From CAZOMR01 sp964580655 (lineage in GTDB: Bacteria; RBG-13-61-14; CAZOMR01), in NCBI GenBank assembly GCA_964580655.1, contig CAZOMR010000054.1, positions 1 to 15,139 of the forward strand: DNA of 15,139 nucleotides, in the 5' to 3' direction. The notes under the pieces are model-generated. The model was not told the DNA's origin. It made no database searches and worked only from the letters and a program-made list of their open reading frames with translations. Shown here in pieces: positions 1-8,370 of this stretch (position 1 is its first letter; every line of letters starts with the position of its first letter). Made by a program: the position numbers and the translations under genes.

Positions 1-33
1 TTCTCAAGAGGAGCCGTATATTTCACGGATAGT

Positions 34-54
34 CACCATTTATGTCGCACACCC
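34..54 (+). repeat. Left copy of a 21-bp border inverted repeat
   Basis: The 21 bases at 34-54 (CACCA, two variable bases, then TATGTCGCACACCC) reappear as the reverse complement at 15090-15110 with 19 of 21 identical. The copies lie at the two ends of the window, pointing inward. This copy ends 16 bases before a predicted -35 box. It overlaps a smaller palindrome, ACCATTTA (35-42) and TAAATGGT (57-64), which could fold as an 8-bp stem with a 14-base loop. It may be the end of a mobile element or a shared upstream regulatory site. The sequence alone does not decide between these. Confidence 0.6.
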
Positions 55-70
55 AGTAAATGGTCGGGCA

Positions 71-99
71 TTGCTTCAATTCCAGAAAAATGTTAGTAT
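71..99 (+). promoter_or_regulatory. Predicted sigma-70 extended -10 promoter of the 11-gene operon
   Basis: TTGCTT at 71-76 is followed by a 17-base spacer and TAGTAT at 94-99 (4 of 6 consensus bases). A TG dinucleotide at 91-92 sits one base before the -10 box, giving an extended -10. Transcription would start near 106, just ahead of the candidate start codons at 115, 136 and 139. It is the only promoter-like element seen before the operon. The call rests on pattern matching only. Confidence 0.42.
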
Positions 100-114
100 G
101 GTAAAAACTTTTTC

Positions 115-1635
115 TTGTATTCATTTGTCAAAAACATGGTGAATTCTGGGCCTAGAATTGAGAGGGTTTTCCTGCTTTTTCCGCCCATCCGGTTATATCG
201 GGAGACGATGAAGCTTGTCTTTGCTCCATTGGGGGTGAGCTATCTTGCGGCGATGATCCGTAACGATGTTGAAGTCAAGATCATGGATGCAGTTTCTGAG
301 GGCTTTAATAACGAGGACACCCTTGACGATGAATTTATCACCTTTGGTTCGGACATTAATGAAATCCGAAGGCGGATCGAGGAGTTCCAGCCGCAGATGG
401 TTGGCATCACCTGTCTTTTCTCATCGGTTTTTCCAGTAATTCGCCGTATCACGCGGCTGGTGAAGGAGATCAATCCGGAGATCATCACCATCACCGGCGG
501 CACTTATCCCACATTTCTTCCCGAGCATTGTCTTGAGGAGGAGTCCCTTGACATGATCTGTCTTGGTGAGGGCGAGGTCACATTGAAGGAGACAATCCAG
601 CATCTTAATCAAGGACAAAGCCTTGATGATATTGATGGTCTGGCCTTCAAGAAGGATGGCCGGATTAAAGTTAATCCCAGGACCAGGTTTATCAAGGATC
701 TGGATAGCATTCCTTTTCCTGCCTGGGACCTTTTGCCCATGTCTCTTTATACCAAGATCAATGTCCCTCACAGCTTCAGCCAGAAGTCGAAGCTGAACAT
801 GCCTGTAATCACATCTCGCGGTTGCCCTGCCAGGTGTACTTTTTGCTCCAGCTCCCTGTTCTGGGGCCACCGGTTTCGTGCACGCTCGGCGGAGAATGTC
901 CTGGATGAGATCGGGGAGTTGATCGAGCATTGGGGTATCAAGGAGATACAATTCGAGGATGACAACATTACCGCGAACCGGAATCGCGCCAAGGCCATCT
1001 TTCGAGGGATTATGGAACGCGGATATAAGATTCACTTCAACATGCCTAACGGCGTTGCCATCTGGACTCTGGACGAGGAGTTGATTGACCTGATGAAGGC
1101 CGCTGGGTGTTATGAGATGACCCTGGCCTTTGAAAGCGGAAGCCAGGAGGTAATTGACAAGATCATCAAGAAGCCCATCAAGCTGGATCGGGCATTGGGG
1201 ATGACCGAGCTCATCCGATCCAAGGGCATTCGCACTAATGCCTTCTACATATTCGGCTTTCCCGGAGAGACACTGGAGCAGATGCACGAGACCTTCCATT
1301 TCGCACGCAAGGCCAGAACCGACATGGCCTACTTCTTCATCGCCAATCCCCTTCCAGGCACCGAGCTCTACAGGATCGCCAAAGAGGCGGATCTGCTCAT
1401 GCCGGGATTCAACTTTGAAAATGTCTCCTTCACCCGCTCGAGTTTTAAGCCAGGTATACTCAAAGCCAATGAGTTGGAACGGATGGCTGGCCGGGAGTTT
1501 CTCAAGTACAACTTCATAGCCTTCTTCCGCCATCCATGGATATTCTTCAAAAAGGCTGTGGTTGATCTGCTCATCCGCCGGCCCGGCTACACTTTAGGCC
1601 TGCTGGCCAGAGTCTACCAGCGCAACCTGCGGTAA
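115..1635 (+). CDS. Cobalamin-binding-domain radical SAM protein 1
   Basis: This is a B12-dependent-type radical SAM enzyme of the BchE/P-methylase class. Such enzymes bind a [4Fe-4S] cluster and S-adenosylmethionine, and many methylate unactivated carbons or rearrange rings. Residues about 15-190 form the Rossmann-like B12-binding domain, with the GG-x-YPT loop and a GEGE motif. No DxHxxG motif is seen, so any cobalamin would probably bind without a histidine ligand, as in many rSAM methylases. The radical SAM motif CxxxCxxC is at C237, C241 and C244, after a TSRG stretch. The later FGFPGET and NPLPGTELY motifs are typical of this class. It is the first gene of the operon and lies 6 bases before a PIG-V-like glycosyltransferase. 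The start is uncertain: TTG 115, ATG 136 and GTG 139 are in frame and none has a good ribosome binding site. ATG 136 would remove only 7 residues. The substrate is unknown; a lipid or sugar is inferred from the neighbours. Confidence 0.9.
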   Translation: MYSFVKNMVNSGPRIERVFLLFPPIRLYRETMKLVFAPLGVSYLAAMIRNDVEVKIMDAVSEGFNNEDTLDDEFITFGSDINEIRRRIEEFQPQMVGITCLFSSVFPVIRRITRLVKEINPEIITITGGTYPTFLPEHCLEEESLDMICLGEGEVTLKETIQHLNQGQSLDDIDGLAFKKDGRIKVNPRTRFIKDLDSIPFPAWDLLPMSLYTKINVPHSFSQKSKLNMPVITSRGCPARCTFCSSSLFWGHRFRARSAENVLDEIGELIEHWGIKEIQFEDDNITANRNRAKAIFRGIMERGYKIHFNMPNGVAIWTLDEELIDLMKAAGCYEMTLAFESGSQEVIDKIIKKPIKLDRALGMTELIRSKGIRTNAFYIFGFPGETLEQMHETFHFARKARTDMAYFFIANPLPGTELYRIAKEADLLMPGFNFENVSFTRSSFKPGILKANELERMAGREFLKYNFIAFFRHPWIFFKKAVVDLLIRRPGYTLGLLARVYQRNLR

Positions 1636-1641
1636 TAATAG

Positions 1642-2895
1642 ATGTCAGAATCGAGGATCACACGGGCCGAGTGGCAAAGGCTTCTCTTTTTTTTGGTCTT
1701 CTTAAAACTTGGCTTTATCCTGATTCTCTTTTATGGCTGGAAATTCATTCCCGGTGCAAGCTACCAGGCTGACATCTGGATGACCCGGCCTCAGACAACT
1801 TTTTTCCAGAACCTCGCTAATTTCGACGGCGCATGGTATATCCGGCTCGCGGCACTCGGATACCGGAGACTGGCAAAGGGGGACTACGATCTCGAGCAGG
1901 AGACCGAACGGCTCAAGGTCATGGACGAGTTGGGATACAAGGACGGCGTAGAAAGGAATTACGGATACAGACACTGGCCTTTGCTCGGCTGGACTATTCG
2001 TCTCTTGCGATATCCTGTCCGGAGTTTTGTGCTTGCCGGAATACTAGTCTCAAACCTCTGTTATTTCCTCTATGGTGTCTTTCTCTATGCCCTTGTCCGG
2101 CTGGATTTTGATTCAGGCCCTGCATTCAAGGCAGTGCTTTTCGCATCCATTCATCCCGGGGCATATTCCATGACCGGTGTTTTCAACGAGAGCATGTTTC
2201 TCTTCTTCGCGGCCTCGGCCATTTACTTTGCGCGGGTGGATCGCTGGTTTTTCTCCGGCATAATGGGAATGGGAGCCAGTCTGGCCCGGCTGGATGGTCT
2301 TATCCTGCTTGCTCCGCTCGGGTATGAGTTTCTCCGTCGAACCTATAACCACCTGCCAGGGCCAGCGCCGGTGGAGGGGGTGCTTGGTGGGAGGAATATC
2401 CGGGAAGGCCTTCATGCCCTCCTGACTCGTCCCGGGATCTGGTGGTTAGCCCTTATTCCCGCGGGAGGCGGCCTTGTGCTATTAACATTCAGTCAGGTGG
2501 CGGGAGACCCGTTTGCCTTCTTTCATGTACATGAGGCTAATGTTTACGGGCATATAGGCTGGCCGTGGCACATGCTGGCCGAGACATATCACAAGGGCTG
2601 GCATGTCTGGATGAAGGAGCTCCCTCTTCACTGCCTGCTATTTCTCGTTATACTTGGCTCGCTTCGCGGCTATCGCCGTTCTTATGTCCTGTGGATGATC
2701 CTGTTTTTTATCTACCAGACCTCCAATGGCAATCATTCTTATCTTCGCTACCAGGTTCAATGCCTGCCCATGTTCATCGTGCTGGCGCGCTGGGCCGAGA
2801 GGTATCCGGGCTTTCAATTAGTTTTTACCTTTATAAGCGCTGGCCTTTGTGCCCTCTTCGGGGTGATGTTCATAAACGGCTATTGGGTGGCTTAA
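1642..2895 (+). CDS. PIG-V-like GT-C fold membrane glycosyltransferase
   Basis: This polytopic membrane protein of 417 residues has about 8-10 predicted helices. It resembles bacterial relatives of the PIG-V mannosyltransferase family (GT-C fold), which use polyprenyl-phosphate-linked sugars on the outer face of the cytoplasmic membrane. The key motif is FDGAWY at residues 61-66, in the first extracytoplasmic loop after a helix at about 15-32. It is followed by IRLAALGY, matching the family's acidic loop pattern. A downstream FNES stretch (181-184) and a helix-ARLDGL segment match the conserved second half of the family. It starts 6 bases after the previous gene without a clear Shine-Dalgarno sequence, so it is probably translationally coupled. 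The sugar it transfers cannot be told from the sequence. A generic GT-C enzyme outside PIG-V is the main alternative. Confidence 0.75.
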   Translation: MSESRITRAEWQRLLFFLVFLKLGFILILFYGWKFIPGASYQADIWMTRPQTTFFQNLANFDGAWYIRLAALGYRRLAKGDYDLEQETERLKVMDELGYKDGVERNYGYRHWPLLGWTIRLLRYPVRSFVLAGILVSNLCYFLYGVFLYALVRLDFDSGPAFKAVLFASIHPGAYSMTGVFNESMFLFFAASAIYFARVDRWFFSGIMGMGASLARLDGLILLAPLGYEFLRRTYNHLPGPAPVEGVLGGRNIREGLHALLTRPGIWWLALIPAGGGLVLLTFSQVAGDPFAFFHVHEANVYGHIGWPWHMLAETYHKGWHVWMKELPLHCLLFLVILGSLRGYRRSYVLWMILFFIYQTSNGNHSYLRYQVQCLPMFIVLARWAERYPGFQLVFTFISAGLCALFGVMFINGYWVA

Positions 2896-2923
2896 TCCGG
2901 CTCAAGGGGACGAGGAGGGGAAG

Positions 2924-4351
2924 GTGTCGAGAGAGAAGGATATGAAGGTGGTGATACTGGGGGGTGGGCCGGCCGGTCTTGCCGCGGGCAAGATTCTTTC
3001 AGACCGTAAAAAGACATGTGTTGTTTTAGAGAAGGACAACGGGGTTGGCGGTCTTTCCCGCACTCACTCACATCACGGATTTCTCTTCGACCTGGGGGGA
3101 CACCGCTTTTTCACAAAGCAAAACGAGCTGGATGAGTTCATCAAGAACCTGATGGTGGATGAGTTGATAGATGTCAATCGCTCCAGCAAGATTTATTTCC
3201 TGGATAAATATTTTGACTATCCTCCAACCTTTCTCAACGCATTTCGGGGGCTGGGGATATTCAAATCCGCGAAGATTCTCTACTCCTTTCTCAGGGAAAA
3301 ATTACGGTATCCACGGCCAGAGATCATGACTTTAGAGGACTGGATGATAAGCCAGTTCGGCAAGACCATGTATGAGTTTTTCTTCAAGCACTATACCGAA
3401 AAGGTATGGGGAGTTCCCTGCTCGGAGGGCTCTGCTGTCTGGGCGGCTCAGCGGATCAAGGGGATGAACCTCCTTTCTACGATCCGCGAGACGCTCTTTC
3501 CTTCCCGTGATAAAGGTCCGGTGAGTCTTATTCCGCAATTCAGATATCCGGCGCATGGAATAGGCCGGATCAGTGCCCGGCTGGCCCAGGAGATTCAAAA
3601 GAAAAACGAGGTCAGGCTCTTGAGCAAGGTGGAGAAGGTAATCCATGACGGGCAAAAGATCAAGGCGGTAGAGATCAGGCCCTATGGCCGCGAGCCATAC
3701 CTGGAAGAAGGGACTCACTTTTTTTCCAGCATTCCAGTGACCGAGTTAGTGCTGAGTTGTGATCCGCCTGCGCCGGAGGATGTGCAGAATGCGGCGCGGT
3801 CATTGCGGTATCGCGATCTCCTGATAGTTGTTTTGATGTTCGGGGTGGATCGCATCACTGAAGACACCTGGATTTATATCCCTGACCCTGAGATAGCATT
3901 CGGCCGTCTCCACGAGCCAACCAACTGGAGTCCGGCGATGAGCCCACCGGGCAAGACCAGCCTGGTTTTTGAATACTTCTGCTTCGAGACAGACCCGATC
4001 TGGCACATGGCTGACAATGACCTGACTGAGTTTACACTGGAACAATTTCGCCGGATAAAGCTCTCCCCGCCTGCGGCCCATCAGGTGATTGACTCATGCG
4101 TGGTGCGGGCTCGCAAGGCATATCCCATGCATGAGATCGGGCACGAACAGCCGCTGAATATCATCAAGCAATTCGTCACAAGATTCTCCAATCTTACCCT
4201 GATCGGCCGTTATGGCATGTTCATCTACAACAACCTTGACCACTCAATGGAGACCGGGCTTCGCGCCGCACTCAACCTGCTCGGAGCGAATTATGACCTG
4301 GAGCAGGTGCTGAAAAAAGACGAGTATCTGGAGATCAAATACAAGCAATGA
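2924..4351 (+). CDS. FAD-dependent UGM-like / protoporphyrinogen-oxidase-like oxidoreductase
   Basis: This flavoprotein has an N-terminal Rossmann FAD site: GGGPAG at residues 13-18, an acidic E36 ending the second strand, and GVGGLSRT at 40-47. A FDLGGHRFF segment (56-63) follows. The C-terminal GRYGMFIYNNLDHSMETG stretch is the typical FAD-contacting end of the HemY / UDP-galactopyranose-mutase-like superfamily. Members in glycan clusters isomerise, reduce or desaturate sugar or lipid substrates, but no specific reaction can be assigned. GTG 2924 is chosen because GGAGG lies 5 bases upstream. ATG 2942 is possible, but the AAGGA in front of it is only one base away. The 3' end overlaps the next gene by four bases (ATGA). 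The 28-base gap before it is the largest in the operon. A role in redox or ring-size change of a nucleotide or lipid-linked sugar is inferred. Confidence 0.8.
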   Translation: MSREKDMKVVILGGGPAGLAAGKILSDRKKTCVVLEKDNGVGGLSRTHSHHGFLFDLGGHRFFTKQNELDEFIKNLMVDELIDVNRSSKIYFLDKYFDYPPTFLNAFRGLGIFKSAKILYSFLREKLRYPRPEIMTLEDWMISQFGKTMYEFFFKHYTEKVWGVPCSEGSAVWAAQRIKGMNLLSTIRETLFPSRDKGPVSLIPQFRYPAHGIGRISARLAQEIQKKNEVRLLSKVEKVIHDGQKIKAVEIRPYGREPYLEEGTHFFSSIPVTELVLSCDPPAPEDVQNAARSLRYRDLLIVVLMFGVDRITEDTWIYIPDPEIAFGRLHEPTNWSPAMSPPGKTSLVFEYFCFETDPIWHMADNDLTEFTLEQFRRIKLSPPAAHQVIDSCVVRARKAYPMHEIGHEQPLNIIKQFVTRFSNLTLIGRYGMFIYNNLDHSMETGLRAALNLLGANYDLEQVLKKDEYLEIKYKQ

Positions 4352-5316
4352 GCCATATTGAAATCTGTCCTGTCTGCGGATGCAAGGATCACCGCCTCTA
4401 TCTCCGTCGAGTATATGCCATAGGCAAGGAATTCTTTGATTTATGGCAGTGCTCTGATTGCGGACTTGTCTTTACTCATCCGCCCCCCTCATTGGAGGTC
4501 GTTCGCGGTCTTTACGGTGAGGAATACTTTTATTCCGATTTTTCTTGTGGAATACGCCAGGGGAATTATCTTGAGACCGAGGCGAGTCGTGTGGAGGAAT
4601 ATCGCGAGACCCTGGCCATGATTCAGGAATTTAAAAAATCCGGGCGCTTTCTGGAGGTAGGATGTGCCGCCGGCAGTTTTCTCAATTACACTCGAAGGGC
4701 CGGCTACGATGCAGAGGGCGTGGACATCTCGGCGTGGGCCGCAAGGACAGCGAAGGATCAATTCGGGCTGACCGTTCACGAGGGCCGGCTCGTAGAGGTG
4801 AACCTTCCTGCCCGGAGTTTTGATGTGGTCTTTCTCGGAGACCTGCTGGAGCACGAGCCGGATCCGGTAGTATTCCTTCAAGAGATGCGCCGGGTGCTCA
4901 AGGATGACGGCATCGCGGTAATCAAGGTGCCGGTGTATGTCAACTCTTTTTATTACCGGTTATTTCGCCGCTTGCCCTGGAGCTGGACCATGGGAAGGCT
5001 CGATGCCAGGCTTTTGCAGTCCTTGAAGGTCTCAAAAGATGAACCTCACTTGCCACCTTATCATCTCTACGAGTATTCTCCCCGAACCCTGGCGCTCTTA
5101 TTGGACAAGACAAAATTCCGCATTGTCCGCCGTGAGAGCTCACTCTTGATTCCCGAATTCCTCCAACAGAACAAGGAGGGCTGGCCATCCCGATTAGTTC
5201 TTATAGGGTTTTTATTGCTACGATGGCTGGTGAAAACCATGAACATTCACGGCGGCCATATCACAGTGTTCGCGGTAAAGGCTGGAGGGTCCGATGCTGA
5301 CCCCAATGAGGGATAA
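4348..5316 (+). CDS. Class I SAM-dependent methyltransferase with N-terminal zinc ribbon
   Basis: This 322-residue protein starts with a zinc-ribbon-like pattern, CPVC (C7, C10) and CSDC (C35, C38). The Rossmann methyltransferase fold follows. SAM motif I is FLEVGCAAGSF (101-111), the acidic residue that binds ribose is D126 in GVDIS, and the stretch around LGDLLEHEPDP with VLKDDG is the usual post-motif region of the Methyltransf_23 type. Enzymes with this arrangement are common in polysaccharide and O-antigen clusters, where they methylate sugars (O- or C-methylation). The C-terminal region (about 210-322) is basic and hydrophobic and may contact a membrane or a lipid-linked substrate. Translation is coupled to the FAD enzyme through the ATGA overlap. 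The substrate is not identifiable. Confidence 0.85.
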   Translation: MSHIEICPVCGCKDHRLYLRRVYAIGKEFFDLWQCSDCGLVFTHPPPSLEVVRGLYGEEYFYSDFSCGIRQGNYLETEASRVEEYRETLAMIQEFKKSGRFLEVGCAAGSFLNYTRRAGYDAEGVDISAWAARTAKDQFGLTVHEGRLVEVNLPARSFDVVFLGDLLEHEPDPVVFLQEMRRVLKDDGIAVIKVPVYVNSFYYRLFRRLPWSWTMGRLDARLLQSLKVSKDEPHLPPYHLYEYSPRTLALLLDKTKFRIVRRESSLLIPEFLQQNKEGWPSRLVLIGFLLLRWLVKTMNIHGGHITVFAVKAGGSDADPNEG

Positions 5317-5319
5317 TAT

Positions 5320-6726
5320 ATGACACGCGTTTTGTTGATAGAGTCCGGTGTGGAAAGGCCCGAGAATTTTGTGTATCAGGTATACCCTCCGCACGGTCTG
5401 ATGTATCTTGCTTCATATCTCAGGAAAGTGATGCCTGAACACGAGATAAAAATTCTCGATCTGATGATCGAGCGTTGCCGGGCCGATGATCGCGCGGATT
5501 TGATCCGTGATTTTCACCCGGAGATCGTAGGCATCCATGCCATGAACTTTCAGGCTTCTTCCCTGCACCACACTGCGGCTCTCGTTAAGTCCCTTGTCCC
5601 GCGCGCTGTGCAGATAGCTGGCGGCCCCTATCCCACGGCCGAGCCGGAGGGTGTGCTTAAGGACGGGAACATTGATGCGGCGGTCCTGGGCGAGGGGGAG
5701 CTCACCTTTGCAGAATTGGTGGCAAGGGCCGCAAACGGCGGTGAATTCTCAGGCCTTCCTGGAACGCTCACCCGGCGTAACGGAAAGCTGGTCCGCGGGC
5801 CAGATCGGGAATTCATCGCGGACCTCGATTCCATTCCTTTTCCAGCCTGGGACATGGTAGACCTCTCCAGTTATTTCAGCGACAGGGTGCTGAATCAAAA
5901 CGACATACGCTGGCGCAGGGAGCTCGCCACGATATTCACCTCCCGTGCCTGCCCCTACCAGTGTATTTATTGTCATAACATCTTCGGCAAAAAGCTCCGG
6001 ACACGCAAACCGGAAAAGGTGATGGCCGAAATCGAGATACTCTACAAGGACCACAGAATTCGTGAGTTCCATATCATTGACGATTGCTTCAATTGCAATG
6101 AGGCCAGGGCCAAGGACATCCTCCGGCTCATCATAGCGAGTGGCCTGGATATTAAATTGGCTTTCCCCAATGGGGTGCGCGGGGATAAAATAGACGATGA
6201 GATGCTTGAACTCATGGTCAAGGCTGGAACTTACAAGGTCAACATCGGGATCGAAAGCGGGTCCGCGGATGTCCAGAAGCTAATCCGCAAGAGACTGGAC
6301 CTGGAGCGGATAAAAAAGACGATAGCCGAGTTGGATCGGGCTGGAATTTTCATCCATGGATTCTTCATGCTTGGCTTTCCGGGAGAGACCGAGGCTCAAA
6401 TCAGGGACACCATTAACTTCGCCTGTCGGTCCAGGCTTCACACTGCTGGCTTTGCCCTGCTCAGTCCCTTTCCCGGGACAGAAGTTCACCGGATAGCTTC
6501 CGCGCAAAACATCCCCGTCCACTATGACCCGGAAGACACCTCTTACTCCCGTTTGAGTGCAAACCTTTCTGCAGTCCCTGATCAAAGACTTATCCGGCTT
6601 CACCGGCTGGCGCATTGGAATTTCTATTTCAGCCTGCGTCGGGTGGTTAGAATCCTTAAGGCAATGCCCCGAAAGAGAGATTTCTTCCAGGCCGTATGGG
6701 CTCATTTCCGGTTGAAGTTTGTGTGA
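5320..6726 (+). CDS. Cobalamin-binding-domain radical SAM protein 2
   Basis: This is the second B12-type radical SAM enzyme of the operon. The N-terminal B12-binding domain covers about residues 1-165, with a GGPYPT loop and a GEGE motif and no DxHxxG histidine. The radical SAM cluster motif is CPYQCIYC, with C211, C215 and C218, preceded by TSRA. The downstream FMLGFPGET and SPFPGTEVH motifs match those of the other two paralogues. The ATG is supported by GAGGGA six bases upstream (5308-5313), one of the clearer ribosome binding sites in the operon. It starts three bases after the methyltransferase gene and ends six bases before a GT-C glycosyltransferase. It is clearly divergent from proteins 1 and 3, sharing mainly family motifs, so it probably acts on a different substrate or at a different step. 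Confidence 0.9.
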   Translation: MTRVLLIESGVERPENFVYQVYPPHGLMYLASYLRKVMPEHEIKILDLMIERCRADDRADLIRDFHPEIVGIHAMNFQASSLHHTAALVKSLVPRAVQIAGGPYPTAEPEGVLKDGNIDAAVLGEGELTFAELVARAANGGEFSGLPGTLTRRNGKLVRGPDREFIADLDSIPFPAWDMVDLSSYFSDRVLNQNDIRWRRELATIFTSRACPYQCIYCHNIFGKKLRTRKPEKVMAEIEILYKDHRIREFHIIDDCFNCNEARAKDILRLIIASGLDIKLAFPNGVRGDKIDDEMLELMVKAGTYKVNIGIESGSADVQKLIRKRLDLERIKKTIAELDRAGIFIHGFFMLGFPGETEAQIRDTINFACRSRLHTAGFALLSPFPGTEVHRIASAQNIPVHYDPEDTSYSRLSANLSAVPDQRLIRLHRLAHWNFYFSLRRVVRILKAMPRKRDFFQAVWAHFRLKFV

Positions 6727-6732
6727 GAAAAA

Positions 6733-8370
6733 GTGAGCGAAAGAGCAAAAAACCTTGTCCACTACAGCTTGCTGGCTTTGGTCCTTGTTGTAGCCTTCGG
6801 GATAAGGGTTCCTCACTTTCGGTGTTTGATCCCTTATTTCTACCATGAGGATGAGATTCGCACTGTCCGGGTGACGCTGAAGATGTTTCAGGATCGAACC
6901 CTGAACCCGCATTTTAATCTCTATCCCGGATTACCTTTTTACCTTAACGGGGCCATCTATGCCGGGTACTTTTTTTCCAGCACAGCCCGCACCTGTATCA
7001 AGACCCGTAGTTTAGAGCCCATCTTTCATCTGGCAAAATCTTTCAGCGAGAAAAGCCAAGCCCTGATGCTTCTTTCCCGCGGCCTGTCACTGGTATTCGG
7101 AATATTGAGCGTGATCGCTGTGTATCTTCTCGCACGGGAATTTCTTGATCGGGACTGGGGTCTGCTGTCAGCCGTGTTTTACGCCCTTATCCCGGCGCAT
7201 ATCACCTTATCCTACACGGCCAAGGTAGACCTTTTCCTCCAGTTCTTCATAGCCATGAGCTGGTGGTTTCAACTCCGGATGATCCGCACCGGCCGCTTTC
7301 GAGACTACGCTGGCGCCGCGGTATTCTCCGCCTTGACAGTAATCACCAAACTCAACTTTGCCCTGCTTCTCTCCTTCTTTTTTGCCGCGATGTTTCGGGC
7401 CGTCATCGAGAATCAACGGGGATTTCTCTCCGCTTTAGTTGATCGGCGCTTTCTCGGCGCAGGCTTGGTTGCCGCGGCAACCGCTTTCCTCACTTCGCCC
7501 TATTGGTTCTGGGACATGGAGAACAGCCTCAAGACCATCGGCTGGCTCTACTGGATGAGTGCCTGGCATTCCTTTTATCACATTGACCCTCATCACTGGT
7601 GGCTGGACAGGTATTTCTACAACTACCTCTTTATTATGCCTTTTCTCATGGGCATTCCGCTTTATCTCCTATCCATCTTCGGTGCGGCCGAGAACATCCG
7701 CAAGGTGCGCTGGAAACCAAAGATGATCCTTTTTGCAAATCTGGTCGGCTTTGCCTACATATGGCCCTCGCAGGCTGAAGGGAGCTACCCTTATTATATT
7801 CACCTCTATATGGCTCCCCTGCTTGTGGTCTTTGCCAGCGGCTTCCTGAAATTCCTCTGGGAAAAGCGCTCAAACCTTCTTCGGTTCGCATCAGCGCTCT
7901 TGATCGTCATCGTGCTCGGCATAGAGGTTTGCAGGATCAACTCTTATTATAATTTTTCAATAGCCCATTTCGATCATATCGGACCATGGATTTCTTCCAA
8001 CATCCCCGGCAATTCCCAGGCCCTTCTTTTCAGTGTATACTCTCCCGGAGAAGCGCTCGGAATAGATCATGTAGAAAGAATCTGGCCCCAGGACCTCTCT
8101 CCAGAGATTATCGCAGAAAAGTCTCCGAATTATATCTTCATTGATACATGGGTCTTCGGCGGGTTCAAGAAATTTTATAAGGACACCAGCCCTGTGGAAA
8201 GACACTTAAATTCCCTGCTCTCCGGCGAGTACGGATACCGGGTGATAAAACGCTTCAGGTCACGATTCTTCGGAGATTGGTTTTACCAGCGTCTGGACCC
8301 GGAGCATGATGTCGAAATGATAGTCCTTCATAGAGAAAACACTCTGCCTGGTGGAGGGGATATACCGTGA
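6733..8370 (+). CDS. Polytopic GT-C glycosyltransferase (PMT/ArnT-like)
   Basis: This 545-residue integral membrane protein has a first helix at about residues 11-25. An acidic D40-E41 pair in HEDE lies in the first extracytoplasmic loop, the usual catalytic site of GT-C enzymes that use polyprenyl-phosphate sugars. The LNPHFNLYPGLPFYL segment (57-71) is typical of PMT_2/ArnT-like proteins. Many further helices follow to about residue 400. The last 140 residues or so look soluble and probably form a periplasmic domain. It starts with GTG six bases after the previous gene and with only a weak ribosome binding site. It ends in a four-base overlap (GTGA) with B12-rSAM 3, so the two are tightly coupled. 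It is a second membrane glycosyltransferase, unrelated in sequence to the PIG-V-like one. Donor and acceptor are unknown. Confidence 0.78.
   Translation: MSERAKNLVHYSLLALVLVVAFGIRVPHFRCLIPYFYHEDEIRTVRVTLKMFQDRTLNPHFNLYPGLPFYLNGAIYAGYFFSSTARTCIKTRSLEPIFHLAKSFSEKSQALMLLSRGLSLVFGILSVIAVYLLAREFLDRDWGLLSAVFYALIPAHITLSYTAKVDLFLQFFIAMSWWFQLRMIRTGRFRDYAGAAVFSALTVITKLNFALLLSFFFAAMFRAVIENQRGFLSALVDRRFLGAGLVAAATAFLTSPYWFWDMENSLKTIGWLYWMSAWHSFYHIDPHHWWLDRYFYNYLFIMPFLMGIPLYLLSIFGAAENIRKVRWKPKMILFANLVGFAYIWPSQAEGSYPYYIHLYMAPLLVVFASGFLKFLWEKRSNLLRFASALLIVIVLGIEVCRINSYYNFSIAHFDHIGPWISSNIPGNSQALLFSVYSPGEALGIDHVERIWPQDLSPEIIAEKSPNYIFIDTWVFGGFKKFYKDTSPVERHLNSLLSGEYGYRVIKRFRSRFFGDWFYQRLDPEHDVEMIVLHRENTLPGGGDIP

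Noticed and set aside
2..144. Open frame in the first 140 bases as the end of an upstream gene
   Set aside because: It has no recognisable protein pattern and overlaps the border repeat and promoter.
421..1533. Long minus-strand open frame (370 residues) opposite B12-rSAM 1
   Set aside because: The plus strand encodes a clear radical SAM enzyme with all motifs. The antisense translation has no recognisable domain and is a by-product of its codon usage.
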